Source: Bradyrhizobium sp. CB3481
GTDB lineage: Bacteria; Pseudomonadota; Alphaproteobacteria; Rhizobiales; Xanthobacteraceae
Direction of reading: 5' to 3'
DNA: 64,000 nt
Assembly: GCF_029714305.1 (NCBI RefSeq)
Contig: NZ_CP121647.1
Coordinates: 7,956,501 to 8,020,500 of the forward strand
Both the position numbers and the translations under genes were made by a program. Below, piece after piece: positions 16,609-25,520 of this stretch. Position 1 is the first letter of the stretch. Every line of letters begins with the position of its first letter. Under the pieces are notes generated by a model that worked only from the letters and a program-made list of their open reading frames with translations, searched no databases and was not told the origin of the DNA.

Positions 16609-17943
16609 ATGTCCGACGATGCCGCCTCCGACTTCCGTCATCCGCACCGCTTTGTTCGTCTCGATACGATCCTGCGGCTGCGCTGGCTGGCGGCGCTGGG
16701 ACAGCTCACCGCGATCTTTGTCGTCGCGCGCGGACTGGAATTCGACGTCCCCATCATCCCCTGCGTCGCCATTGTCGGCGTCGCCGCGCTGCTCAATCTC
16801 GCGCTGCAGGTGGCGTTCAACCCGATGCAGCGGCTGGAGCCGGTCTATGCCGCCGCGCTGCTCGCGCTCAACATCGTCGAACTGGCCGCGCTATTGTTCC
16901 TGACCGGCGGCTTGCAGAACCCGTTTTCATTCCTGTTCCTCGCCCCGGTCCTGATCTCGGCAGCAGTGCTGCCGATCCGCCTGACGATCGGGCTCGGCCT
17001 GCTGGCAATGGCCTGCGCCTCGGCGCTGGTGTTCTTCCATTTGCCGCTGCCGTGGGACAGCGAAGACCCGCTGGTGCTGCCGCCGATCTATCTGCTCGGT
17101 GTCTGGCTCTCGATTCTGCTCGCGATCGGCGTCACCAGCCTCTACGCGTTCCAGGCGACGGAAGAAGCGCGCAAGCTTTCCGATGCGCTCGCCGCGACCG
17201 AACTGGTGCTGACGCGTGAGCAGCATCTGACCCAGCTCGACGGGCTGGCGGCGGCTGCCGCGCATGAACTCGGGACGCCGCTGTCGACGATCTTCCTGAT
17301 TTCGCGGGAGCTGGAAAGGACCGCCAACGGCAATGACCAATTGGCCTCTGACCTCAAGACGCTGCGCGAGCAGGCGCAGCGCTGCCGCGACATTCTGGCC
17401 AAGCTCACCCAACTCTCCGCCTCCGGCGCGCCGTTCGACCTGATGCCGCTGTCGACCCTGATCGAGGAGGCGGTGGCGCCGCATCGCGATTTCGGTGTCG
17501 CCATCAAGGTGCGGCTAGCTGTCGCAGCCACAAAGGAGCCGGCGGTCGCGCGGAACCCGGCCATCCTCTACGGCGTCGGCAACATCCTGGAGAATGCCGT
17601 CGATTTCGCGCGCATGACGGTCGAGGTTAACGCTTGGTGGAACGCGGAGACGGTCGAAATCGTGATTTCCGACGACGGCCCGGGCATCGCGCCCGACATG
17701 CTGAAACGCATCGGCGAGCCTTATTTATCGCGGCGGCGCGGCACGGATGAGCCGCAAAGCGGCCGCGCCGGGCTTGGTCTCGGCGTTTTCATCGCCCGCA
17801 CGCTGCTGGAACGCACCGGCGCCAAGGTTTCGTTCTCAAACCGGACATTTCCCGATCACGGCGCCGTGGTCCAGATCGTCTGGCCGCGCGCCCGGTTTGA
17901 GGCCGAGCAGCCAACGGAATCTCCTGCAGGATCAGCCGATTAG
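16609..17943 (+). CDS. actS: Redox-responsive sensor histidine kinase ActS/RegB
   Basis: A 444-residue membrane kinase with about six N-terminal helices. It carries the RegB quinone-site signature GGLQNPF (residues 100-106), the H-box with phospho-acceptor His219 in AAAAHELGTPLSTIF, and Cys259 in QAQRCRDIL, matching the redox-active cysteine known in RegB. A HATPase domain ends the protein (DDGPGIAPDM, GLGLGVFIARTLLERTGA). In relatives it monitors the ubiquinone pool and controls carbon fixation, respiration and nitrogen genes. Its partner regulator starts 110 bases downstream. Confidence 0.95.
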   Translation: MSDDAASDFRHPHRFVRLDTILRLRWLAALGQLTAIFVVARGLEFDVPIIPCVAIVGVAALLNLALQVAFNPMQRLEPVYAAALLALNIVELAALLFLTGGLQNPFSFLFLAPVLISAAVLPIRLTIGLGLLAMACASALVFFHLPLPWDSEDPLVLPPIYLLGVWLSILLAIGVTSLYAFQATEEARKLSDALAATELVLTREQHLTQLDGLAAAAAHELGTPLSTIFLISRELERTANGNDQLASDLKTLREQAQRCRDILAKLTQLSASGAPFDLMPLSTLIEEAVAPHRDFGVAIKVRLAVAATKEPAVARNPAILYGVGNILENAVDFARMTVEVNAWWNAETVEIVISDDGPGIAPDMLKRIGEPYLSRRRGTDEPQSGRAGLGLGVFIARTLLERTGAKVSFSNRTFPDHGAVVQIVWPRARFEAEQPTESPAGSAD

Positions 17944-18053
17944 AATTTGAGAAAACTGGAACCGCGCGACCTTTCGGCCTCTTGGCACTGCAAAAACGGC
18001 GCGCCATATGCTCTATATAGTGCTGTGCATCCGCAACCCGGGGATACCCTGCC

Positions 18054-18608
18054 TTGAACGCCATCGCCGAACTGAACGATCTCACCGACCGCTCACTTCT
18101 GATCGTCGAGGACGACAAGCCGTTTCTGGAGCGCCTGTCGCGCGCCATGGAAACCCGCGGCTTCGCGGTAACGTCCTGCGACACCGTGACCGACGGCCTG
18201 GCGCAGATCAACAAGGCCGCACCGGCGTTTGCCGTGGTGGACTTAAGGCTGGGTGACGGCAACGGCCTCGACGTGGTGTCGGCGCTGAAGCGCAAGCGCC
18301 CCGACGCGCGCACCATCGTGCTCACCGGCTACGGCAACATCGCGACCGCCGTGACGGCGGTGAAGATGGGTGCGGTGGACTATCTCTCCAAACCGGCCGA
18401 CGCCGACGACGTCGTCGCCGCGCTACTCGCCAGTGGCACCGAGAAATCCGAGCTGCCGTCCAATCCGATGTCGGCGGATCGCGTGCGCTGGGAGCACATC
18501 CAGCGCATCTATGAAATGTGCAACCGCAACGTTTCGGAAACCGCGCGCCGGCTCAACATGCACCGCCGTACCTTGCAGCGGATTCTGGCCAAGCGCGCGC
18601 CGCGCTGA
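18054..18608 (+). CDS. actR: Response regulator ActR/RegA
   Basis: A 184-residue regulator with receiver Asp63 in VVDLRLGDGNGLDV, TGYGN and LSKPADADD at the switch sites. A Fis-type helix-turn-helix closes it (NVSETARRLNMHRRTLQRIL), as in RegA/PrrA/ActR. The start is a TTG; no in-frame ATG nearby keeps the conserved N-terminus. It is paired with the sensor kinase immediately upstream and should activate redox-dependent energy-metabolism genes. A family A palindrome lies 18 bases after its stop. Confidence 0.95.
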   Translation: MNAIAELNDLTDRSLLIVEDDKPFLERLSRAMETRGFAVTSCDTVTDGLAQINKAAPAFAVVDLRLGDGNGLDVVSALKRKRPDARTIVLTGYGNIATAVTAVKMGAVDYLSKPADADDVVAALLASGTEKSELPSNPMSADRVRWEHIQRIYEMCNRNVSETARRLNMHRRTLQRILAKRAPR

Positions 18609-18626
18609 TTCCACAAACGCGGAATC

Positions 18627-18706
18627 GTAGGATGGGTAGAGCGCAGCGAAACCCATCAACGCGGGCGTTCGTGGCGATGGGTTTCGCTGCGCTCTACCCA
18701 TCCTAC
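18627..18706. repeat. Long palindromic repeat, family A, copy 2
   Basis: Two perfectly complementary 31-base arms (left arm beginning GTAGGATGGGTAGAGCGCAG) flank an 18-base spacer. The spacer matches the reverse complement of the copy-3 spacer at 15 of 18 positions, so the two copies lie in opposite orientation. It sits between convergent actR and mmcB and ends 10 bases from the mmcB stop. Confidence 0.95.
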
Positions 18707-18716
18707 TGCACCATTT

Positions 18717-19211
18717 CTAAAACTCATGCCCCTGCGGATCGACCAAACGGTTGATGCGCTGCGCGGCCGCCATCGCAAAGCGCACCGTCATCGATTTGCG
18801 GGTCGCGGCCGGCAGGCGATGCTCGGGCGCTTCGCAATGCAGATGCGCGCCATAAGCGTCGGCGATGATCAACCCGGTACCATCAGGAAAAATCTCGCAC
18901 GGCAGATCCTGCGTGAAGGCGAAGAACAGCCGGTCGCAATGCATCCGGTAGTCCTGCCATTTCTGGTCGGCGCGCAGATCTTCCACCGATGACTTGATCT
19001 CGACGATCCAGATCTCGCCGCGCTCGTTCAGCGCTACCAGATCGGCGCGCCGGCCCGACGGCAACGGCAGCTCACTGATGCAGGAGAAGCCGAGCGAGCG
19101 TAGCAGCCGCGCGGTGCCGCGCGCGATCGCAAGCGCCGTCTCCGACTGCCGGCGGTCGGGCGGCGGCACAAGGCTGATTTGGCGAGCAGGCGATTCCATC
19201 CCTCGAACCAT
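18717..19211 (-). CDS. mmcB: MmcB family DNA-repair protein
   Basis: MmcB proteins are alphaproteobacterial PD-(D/E)xK-like putative nucleases linked to mitomycin C resistance. The core SGRRADLVALNERGEIWIVE followed by IKSSVEDLRADQKWQDYR shows the D...ExK arrangement. IFPDGTGLIIADAYGAHL is also typical. I use ATG 19211 (164 residues); ATG 19199 would shorten it by four residues, and a longer frame upstream is not protein-like. Its start region lies against the leader of the divergent VWA gene. Confidence 0.85.
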   Translation of the reverse strand: MVRGMESPARQISLVPPPDRRQSETALAIARGTARLLRSLGFSCISELPLPSGRRADLVALNERGEIWIVEIKSSVEDLRADQKWQDYRMHCDRLFFAFTQDLPCEIFPDGTGLIIADAYGAHLHCEAPEHRLPAATRKSMTVRFAMAAAQRINRLVDPQGHEF

Positions 19212-19353
19212 AACCGATTTCGCACCGTCCAACAGGCGGACCAGCGCACCAACAGCCGCAATTTCGACCCCGGCCCGCCTTGTTTTCGGCCACAGGCCCA
19301 CCGCCAAGCCGGTGGAACTTGGGCCTCGAGGGACGAAACATCTGGAGGAATCC

Positions 19354-20475
19354 ATGAAGTCACGCACCACGCTCCGCTCGCTCGCATTCGCTCTCGCCGC
19401 CCTGCCCCTCGCCGCCGGCCTGTCGCCGGCTAGCGCCAAGCCCGCCGTCGAAGTCGCCTTCGTGCTGGATACCACGGGCTCGATGGGCGGGCTGATCGAA
19501 GGCGCCAAGCGCAAGATCTGGTCGATCGCCACCGCGATCGTTGATTCCAACCCCGACGCCGACATCCGCATGGGCCTCGTCGCCTATCGCGATATCGGCG
19601 ACGACTATGTGACCAAAAAGATCGACCTCACCACAGACATCCAGGATCTCTACGCCCAGCTGCTAGAGCTGAAAGCCCGCGGCGGCGGCGACTGGCCGGA
19701 AAGCGTCAACGAGGCGCTCGATGTCGCCGTCAACAAGATGCAATGGAGCGGCGGCGCCGATGTCCGGCGGATCGTGTTCCTGGTCGGCGACGCGCCGCCG
19801 CACATGGATTACGCGCAGGACACCAAATATCCGGTGACGCTGTCGGTGGCCAAGCAGAAAGACATCATCGTCAACGCAGTGCTGGCCGGCAACGCCCAGG
19901 ACACCGCGCGGATCTGGCGCGACATCGCCCAGCACGGCAATGGCCGCTTCATTCCGATCCCGCAGGACGGCGGCGAGGTGGTGCTGATCGAAACGCCGTT
20001 CGACGAGGAGATCATCATCCTGCAGCGGGAGATCAACGGCACGGTGATTCCCTACGGGCCCAAACATCTGCAGAACCGCACCGAAGGCAAGACCAAGCAA
20101 TTGTCCGAGGTCGCGGCGGCCGCGCCGGCGCAAGCTTCCGAGATGGCGAGCTACCTCAACAAGCGTTCCAAGGCGACGTCGGAAGCTGTCACCGGTGACG
20201 GCGATCTCGTCGCCGACGTCAGCGCCGGCAAGCGCAGCTTCTCCACGATCAAGGAGGAAGACTTGCCCGACAATCTGCGCTCGTTGAAGCCCGAGCAGCG
20301 CGTCGAGGAAATCAACAAGCAGATGACCCAGCGCAAGGCGCTAAACGAAAAGCTGTCGGCGCTGGTCGCCAAGCGCGACAAATACGTCGCCGAGCAGCGC
20401 GCCAAGGCGCCGCCGAAAACCTCCTCCTTCGACCGCGTCGTCGAGGATACGCTGAAGGCGCAGATCAAGCGGTAG
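19354..20475 (+). CDS. Exported von Willebrand factor A domain protein
   Basis: A 373-residue protein with a signal peptide (ALAALPLAAGLSPASA, cut near residue 26). The VWA domain has a MIDAS metal site in VLDTTGSMGG and further conserved parts MGLVAYRDIGDDY and RIVFLVGDAPPHMDY. A charged, coiled C-terminal region follows (about residues 290-370). TGGAGGAA at 19343-19350 supports the ATG at 19354. The frame remains open upstream but lies antisense to mmcB. It is probably periplasmic. Partners are unknown; there is no MoxR-type ATPase next to it. Confidence 0.88.
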   Translation: MKSRTTLRSLAFALAALPLAAGLSPASAKPAVEVAFVLDTTGSMGGLIEGAKRKIWSIATAIVDSNPDADIRMGLVAYRDIGDDYVTKKIDLTTDIQDLYAQLLELKARGGGDWPESVNEALDVAVNKMQWSGGADVRRIVFLVGDAPPHMDYAQDTKYPVTLSVAKQKDIIVNAVLAGNAQDTARIWRDIAQHGNGRFIPIPQDGGEVVLIETPFDEEIIILQREINGTVIPYGPKHLQNRTEGKTKQLSEVAAAAPAQASEMASYLNKRSKATSEAVTGDGDLVADVSAGKRSFSTIKEEDLPDNLRSLKPEQRVEEINKQMTQRKALNEKLSALVAKRDKYVAEQRAKAPPKTSSFDRVVEDTLKAQIKR

Positions 20476-20484
20476 TCTCGCGAC

Positions 20485-20607
20485 ACGCCCCCGCGAAGGC
20501 GGGGGCCCATAACCACCGATCTGTATTGTTGCACCAAGCTGAGGCTCCAGCTTCGCGCAACAACACGCGCCCGGGATTATGGGTCCCGGCGTTCGCCGGG
20601 ACGACAG
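20485..20607. repeat. Dispersed repeat, family D
   Basis: The left end GCCCCCGCGAAGGCGGGGGC forms a hairpin, and the right end CCCGGCGTTCGCCGGGACGA forms another. CCCATAA and TTATGGG mirror each other inside. This is the only copy I find in the window. It lies between two plus-strand genes. Confidence 0.8.
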
Positions 20608-20692
20608 TGAATGCGGAACCTGACCCGACCTCGCCGCTTATCCCGTGGCCGCTGAGGCAAGCGCGAGGCGGACTGGTGAGGACGGCGTCCGC

Positions 20693-22393
20693 ATGATCGA
20701 TGACCTCTGGTACAAGAACGGCGTGATCTATTGTCTTTCGGTCGGCACCTATATGGACGCCAATGGCGATGGTGTCGGCGACTTCAAGGGCCTGCAGCGC
20801 CGGCTCGATTACCTGCACGGGCTCGGCATCACGGCGATCTGGCTGATGCCGTTTCAGCCCTCGCCCGGACGCGACGACGGCTACGACATCTCGGACTATT
20901 ACGGCGTCGATCCGCGCTACGGCACGCTCGGCGATTTCGTCGAATTTACCCATGGCTGCAAGCAGCGCGGCATCCGCGTCATCATCGACCTCGTGGTCAA
21001 CCACACCTCCGATCAGCATGAATGGTTTCGCGAGGCGCGGCGCTCCAAGGATTCACCCTATCGCGATTGGTATGTGTGGTCGGACAAGAAGCCGGCCAAC
21101 GCCGATACCGGCATGGTGTTTCCCGGCGTGCAGAAATCGACCTGGACCCGCGACAAGGAAGCTGGCGCTTGGTTCTTCCACCGCTTCTATGATTTCCAGC
21201 CCGACCTCAACACCTCGAATCCGTTGGTGCAGGCCGAGATCCTCAAGATCATGGGGTTCTGGATTCAGCTCGGCGTCTGCGGCTTCCGCATGGACGCCGT
21301 ACCGTTCGTGATCTCGACCAAGGGCGCCAAGGTGCGCAAGGCCGTCGAGCAGTACGACATGCTGCGCGCTTTCAGAGAATTCCTGCAATGGCGGCAGGGC
21401 GACGCCATTATCCTCGCCGAAGCCAATGTGCTGCCGAAGACCGACATGGAATATTTCGGCCGCGACGGCGACCGCATGCACATGATGTTCAATTTCCACG
21501 TCAACCAGCATCTGTTCTACGCGCTGGCATCCGCGGACTCGCGCCCGCTGGCGAAAGCGCTGGAGGCGACCAAGCCGCGCCCCGCCACCGCGCAATGGGG
21601 CCTGTTCCTGCGCAACCATGATGAACTCGATCTCGGCCGGCTGACCAAGGCGCAGCGCGACACCGTGTTCAAGACATTCGGTCCCGACAAGGACATGCAG
21701 CTCTATGATCGCGGCATCCGCCGCCGCCTTGCGCCGATGCTGGGCGGCGACCAGCGGCGGCTGCAATTGGCCTACAGCCTGATGTGCACGCTGCCGGGGA
21801 CGCCCGTGATCCGTTACGGCGACGAACTCGGCATGGGCGACAATCTCCATCTGCCCGAGCGCAATTGCGCGCGCACGCCGATGCAATGGTCGACCGAGCC
21901 GCATGCCGGCTTTACCGAGGGTGACCGGCCCTGCGTGCCTGTCATCGACAAGGGGGCCTATGGCTATGAGCACGTCAACGCCGCCAAACAGCGCCGCGAT
22001 CCCAACTCCATGCTGAACTGGACCGAACGCATCGTCCGCATGCGCAAGGAAGTGCCGGAGGTCGGCTGGGGCGATTTCAAGATCATCCCCACGCGCGATC
22101 CCGCGGTGCTGCTGATCCGCTATGACTGGCGCAACAATTCGGTGCTGTTCGCGCATAACCTCGACGACAAGCCCCGCGAGGTCACGTTCTCGGTCGGCCT
22201 GCCCGGGGAAACCGGCAAGCTGCTGGTCAATCTGCTGTCCGAGGATCACAGCCGCGCCGACAAGCGGGGCCGGCATACGCTGTTGCTCGAAGGCTACGGC
22301 TATCACTGGTATCGCGTCGGCGGCCTCGATTATTTGCTCAAGCGCAGCGATATCGACACCAAGACACCGCGCAAGGCCGATCACCGCGCATGA
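20693..22393 (+). CDS. GH13 alpha-amylase family enzyme (trehalose synthase-like)
   Basis: A 566-residue TIM-barrel glycoside hydrolase. The GH13 regions are DLVVNHTSDQHEW (region I), GVCGFRMDAVPF with nucleophile Asp201, ILAEANV with acid/base Glu243, and LRNHDELD with Asp310. The sequence style (MIDDLWYKNGVIYCLSVGTY, DANGDGVGDFKGL) is that of trehalose synthases and related transglycosylases. I place the start at ATG 20693, with GAGGA about ten bases upstream; a GTG at 20645 is possible. There is no maltokinase fusion. The reaction could be maltose-trehalose isomerisation or sucrose/maltose hydrolysis. Confidence 0.9.
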   Translation: MIDDLWYKNGVIYCLSVGTYMDANGDGVGDFKGLQRRLDYLHGLGITAIWLMPFQPSPGRDDGYDISDYYGVDPRYGTLGDFVEFTHGCKQRGIRVIIDLVVNHTSDQHEWFREARRSKDSPYRDWYVWSDKKPANADTGMVFPGVQKSTWTRDKEAGAWFFHRFYDFQPDLNTSNPLVQAEILKIMGFWIQLGVCGFRMDAVPFVISTKGAKVRKAVEQYDMLRAFREFLQWRQGDAIILAEANVLPKTDMEYFGRDGDRMHMMFNFHVNQHLFYALASADSRPLAKALEATKPRPATAQWGLFLRNHDELDLGRLTKAQRDTVFKTFGPDKDMQLYDRGIRRRLAPMLGGDQRRLQLAYSLMCTLPGTPVIRYGDELGMGDNLHLPERNCARTPMQWSTEPHAGFTEGDRPCVPVIDKGAYGYEHVNAAKQRRDPNSMLNWTERIVRMRKEVPEVGWGDFKIIPTRDPAVLLIRYDWRNNSVLFAHNLDDKPREVTFSVGLPGETGKLLVNLLSEDHSRADKRGRHTLLLEGYGYHWYRVGGLDYLLKRSDIDTKTPRKADHRA

Positions 22394-22400
22394 GCGCCAA

Positions 22401-23216
22401 TCAGGGGTGCCTGCCCATGGCGAGCTGGTAGACCGTGATGATCACCTCGAACAGGATCAGCAGCACGATGATCAGTTCGAGCCGCAGCGAGCGCCGCGTA
22501 TCGATGATATCGGTCAAGACCTGCGCGCTCTCGGCGATCACGGCCAGCTTGCTGTTCAGCGCCTCCGCGCGCTCCTTGAGCTCGTACTCGTCCGAGAGGC
22601 GGGCATAGAGGCGCTCCAAATGCGGCTTGTCCCAGAGCACGTCGGGCTTCTCTTCCACCTCGACCGGCCCCGACACCCGGTGCCGCACTAAGAGCGCGTT
22701 GCCGATATTTTTCAGGATCGAGCGGCGGCTGCCGTGCATGCGCCCGCTGCGCGCCAACTCCCGCGCGAACGGCTCGGTCGTGTCGAACACGCTGGCGACC
22801 TCGCGCTCGTGGCGGGCCAAAACGACGCTTTTCGCCAACGCCTCGCCGATCAGGACCAACCGCTCGGGCGAGAGGCTTTGCAGGCAGATCGGGCCGCCCG
22901 GGGGAATCTGCTCCTCCTTCTCGGGCGCCAGTTCAATGGTGGCGGTTTCCTCGTCGCGCCGGGCAAACTTGCCGACCATCCGCTGTTCCAGGCTGCCAAG
23001 AAATTCTTCCTCTTCCAGCGCATTCAGCCCGATCAGGACCGCCACGCCGTAGCGGAAAAGTATCGCGACGCCATTGGCAGTGACGCGAAACGCCAGCGGT
23101 ATCGTGGCAAGGACATCGCCGCGCTCAAGCCCCGATGTGTTCAGGCGGTCGCTGACGAAGAAGGCGCGCGCGGTGGTGCGGGACCCGACCGGCGACGATG
23201 CTGATGCCTGGTTCAT
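22401..23216 (-). CDS. RMD1/DUF155 family membrane-anchored protein
   Basis: A 271-residue protein with the DUF155 pattern: a soluble N-terminal domain (VAILFRYGVAVLIGLNALEE), a helical segment (LERLYARLSDEYELKERAEA, LAVIAESAQVLTDIIDTRRS) and one C-terminal membrane helix (LELIIVLLILFEVIITVYQL). Eukaryotic relatives work in mitochondrial translation and sporulation; the bacterial role is not established. It converges with the GH13 gene, leaving only seven bases between stops, and has no visible terminator there. Confidence 0.87.
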   Translation of the reverse strand: MNQASASSPVGSRTTARAFFVSDRLNTSGLERGDVLATIPLAFRVTANGVAILFRYGVAVLIGLNALEEEEFLGSLEQRMVGKFARRDEETATIELAPEKEEQIPPGGPICLQSLSPERLVLIGEALAKSVVLARHEREVASVFDTTEPFARELARSGRMHGSRRSILKNIGNALLVRHRVSGPVEVEEKPDVLWDKPHLERLYARLSDEYELKERAEALNSKLAVIAESAQVLTDIIDTRRSLRLELIIVLLILFEVIITVYQLAMGRHP

Positions 23217-23334
23217 GGAACACCCAACTGCTGAAGCCGGCGCAACCTATCACGCGGCCGTGTAGGTCGCATGTCGGCTAGATATCGCCTGCAACCCGAG
23301 TTGACCCCCTGCGCGGGATGAATATGTTGCCCGT

Positions 23335-24003
23335 ATGGATAACAAAACCGATACCCAGACCAGGGCCGGCGCGATGATCGTGCCGGTGACGCTGTTCGAG
23401 CAGAACTGCACCATTATCTGGCACGAGCCTTCCAAGAAGGCCGTGGTGATCGACCCCGGCGGGGACGTTCCGAAGATTCTGGAAGCGATCAAGCAGACCG
23501 GCGTCAGCGTCGAGAAGATCTGGCTGACCCACGGCCATATCGATCATGTCGGCGGCGCCGCCGAATTGCGCGACGCGCTGCGGGTCAAGATCGAGGGGCC
23601 GCACATCGCCGACAAGTTTCTGCTCGACAACGTCGTCTCGAGCGGCGAGCGCTTCGGCATGACCGGCATGCGCAATTTCGGGCCCGACCGCTGGCTCGAC
23701 GAGGGCGATCAGGTTTCCATTGGCGAGCTGACCTTCGACATCCTGCATTGCCCCGGCCACTCCCCGGGCAGCGTCGTGTTCTTCAGCAAGGAATTGCGCT
23801 TCGCCCATGTCGGCGACGTGCTGTTCAACGGCTCGGTCGGGCGCACCGACCTGCCCGGCGGCAGCCACGCCACGCTGATCAATTCGATCAAGGAAAAGCT
23901 GCTGCCGCTCGGCGACGATGTTGGCTTCATCTGCGGCCATGGCGCCGGCTCCAGCCTCGGCCAGGAACGCCTGACCAATCCCTTCCTGACCGGCGAAATG
24001 TGA
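23335..24003 (+). CDS. MBL-fold metallo-hydrolase, glyoxalase II-like
   Basis: A 222-residue metallo-beta-lactamase fold hydrolase. The metal motif THGHIDHVGG supplies His66, His68, Asp70 and His71; further ligands are in HCPGHSPGSV, HVGDVLF and ICGHGAGS. It resembles the YcbL/type II glyoxalase group that hydrolyses S-lactoylglutathione or similar thioesters; lactonase activity is the alternative. There is no signal peptide, so it should be cytoplasmic. It is a single-gene unit, followed by a family F repeat. Confidence 0.9.
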   Translation: MDNKTDTQTRAGAMIVPVTLFEQNCTIIWHEPSKKAVVIDPGGDVPKILEAIKQTGVSVEKIWLTHGHIDHVGGAAELRDALRVKIEGPHIADKFLLDNVVSSGERFGMTGMRNFGPDRWLDEGDQVSIGELTFDILHCPGHSPGSVVFFSKELRFAHVGDVLFNGSVGRTDLPGGSHATLINSIKEKLLPLGDDVGFICGHGAGSSLGQERLTNPFLTGEM

Positions 24004-24025
24004 GCCAACGGACTGCGTCATAAGT

Positions 24026-24128
24026 CCCTCATGGTGAGGAGCGCGAAGCGCGTCTCGAACCATGAGGCCCGATCTGTGGCCTTCATCCTTCGAGACGCCC
24101 GCTACTCGCGGGCTCCTCAGGATGAGGG
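24026..24128. repeat. Palindromic repeat, family F, second copy
   Basis: It starts CCCTCATGGTGAGGAGCGCG and ends GGGCTCCTCAGGATGAGGG, with TCTCGAACCATGAG inside. It is related to 16412-16548 but ordered differently. It lies between the convergent MBL-hydrolase and esterase genes. Confidence 0.8.
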
Positions 24129-24180
24129 TTTGAGACTCAATGACGCAGCAGCACTAATCGTCTGACGCCGCACCACCCGG

Positions 24181-25392
24181 CTACTTCATCAATCCCGCAG
24201 CCGTCAGCGCGCGGGTAATGACGGCGCCGACATCGATGCCGCGGCGTTTTGGAGCACGTGGCGCCGGCGTCGGTTGACGAACCGGCTTGTGGGCCCTCGA
24301 CCAAAGCCCAGCAGCCAGATCCGACGACTGCAGGGATTCGGTGGCGGCCGATGGAACGATCTTCGGCGCTTCTGCCGGCTTGGTCGCCTCCTTGGCCGGG
24401 CTGACGCGATCGGTCAGGCCAAAAAAATTCGCGATGTGATAGGACGAGGAAATCCCGGCCTCGATCAGGAACGCGCCTTCCGCGCCGTAGCGCTCATCGT
24501 TGCCGGCGAGTCCGAGCGGCGTGCCGTGGGCCATGTCGGTGATGGTGTAGGACTCGACGACGGTTTCGCCATCGGCGTTCCACCAGACGTCGCGCGGATG
24601 ACCGTCGACGTGTCCGCTCGACATCGGCGCCGACGGCAGGCCGTGGACGTCGAGCCATTGCTTGACGATCTCATCGGCGTTGGCGGGGTTGACGGTGCGG
24701 TCGGCGCTGCCGTGCCACACAGACACTTTCGGCCATGGCCCCCTGTGCTTCGAGGCCTTGCGCACGAGATCGCCAAGCTTAGCCGCAGGGCGCGAGGTCG
24801 ACTGCATCATGCCGCCGAGCGCTTCGCGGACATTGCTGGCGATGCCGTATGGCAGGCCCGCGATGATAGCGCCGCCGGCGAATACTTCCGGATAGGTCGC
24901 GAGCATCACCGAGGTCATCGCGCCGCCGGCGGAAAGCCCGGTGATGTAGATGCGCCGCGGATCGATCTTGTGATCGGCCGCCATGCGCGCGACCATCTGG
25001 CGGATCGACGCGGCTTCGCCGCGGCCGCGGGCGATGTCGCCGGGATTGAACCAGTTGAAACAGGTGCGGGCATTGTTGGCCGCCTGCTGCTCGGGCATCA
25101 CGAGCGCAAAGCCGTAACGTTTGGCGAGTGTCGACCAGCCGGTCCCGAAATCGTAGCCGGCCGCGGTCTGGCCGCAGCCGTGCAGCACGACGACGAGCGC
25201 GGAGGCGCGCGGCAACGCGTCGGGCACATGGGCGAACATCTTCAGCGCGCCGGGATTGGTGCCGAATCCGGTGATTTCGATGAGCGGGCTCGTTGCGCCA
25301 GGCGAAGCGCTGCGGCCATAGCTTCCCAAGCCATTGAAGCCATTCAGCTTCGGAAAATGGCGCAGGAATTCGACATTCTTGGCGAGCGACAA
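24181..25392 (-). CDS. PHB depolymerase-family esterase (LpqC-type)
   Basis: A 403-residue alpha/beta hydrolase. The oxyanion region is VVVLHGCGQTAAGYD, the lipase box GLSAGG with nucleophile Ser154, and the His region VDGHPRDVWW. Family members cleave feruloyl esters or short polyesters. The start is a TTG with AGGAG six bases upstream (25403-25399). No obvious signal peptide is seen. An Ala/Pro-rich linker and a basic tail (RAPKRRGIDVGAVITRALTA) follow the catalytic domain. It is distinct from the intracellular PhaZ at 13283. Confidence 0.88.
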   Translation of the reverse strand: MSLAKNVEFLRHFPKLNGFNGLGSYGRSASPGATSPLIEITGFGTNPGALKMFAHVPDALPRASALVVVLHGCGQTAAGYDFGTGWSTLAKRYGFALVMPEQQAANNARTCFNWFNPGDIARGRGEAASIRQMVARMAADHKIDPRRIYITGLSAGGAMTSVMLATYPEVFAGGAIIAGLPYGIASNVREALGGMMQSTSRPAAKLGDLVRKASKHRGPWPKVSVWHGSADRTVNPANADEIVKQWLDVHGLPSAPMSSGHVDGHPRDVWWNADGETVVESYTITDMAHGTPLGLAGNDERYGAEGAFLIEAGISSSYHIANFFGLTDRVSPAKEATKPAEAPKIVPSAATESLQSSDLAAGLWSRAHKPVRQPTPAPRAPKRRGIDVGAVITRALTAAGLMK

Positions 25393-25520
25393 CGACTTCT
25401 CCTGGGGGCGATTCTTCTTAAGACAATGCTACCCAGAACAGATAGTTGCTGCACTGCAAACTAAAAAGACCGTGTGCTGTCCTTCCCCACAATCAAATTT
25501 TGGCAGATGACGTCAATTTG

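Noticed and set aside
21053..22384. 443-codon minus-strand frame opposite the GH13 gene
   Set aside because: The plus strand has all GH13 motifs; the antisense frame is only permissive codon usage.
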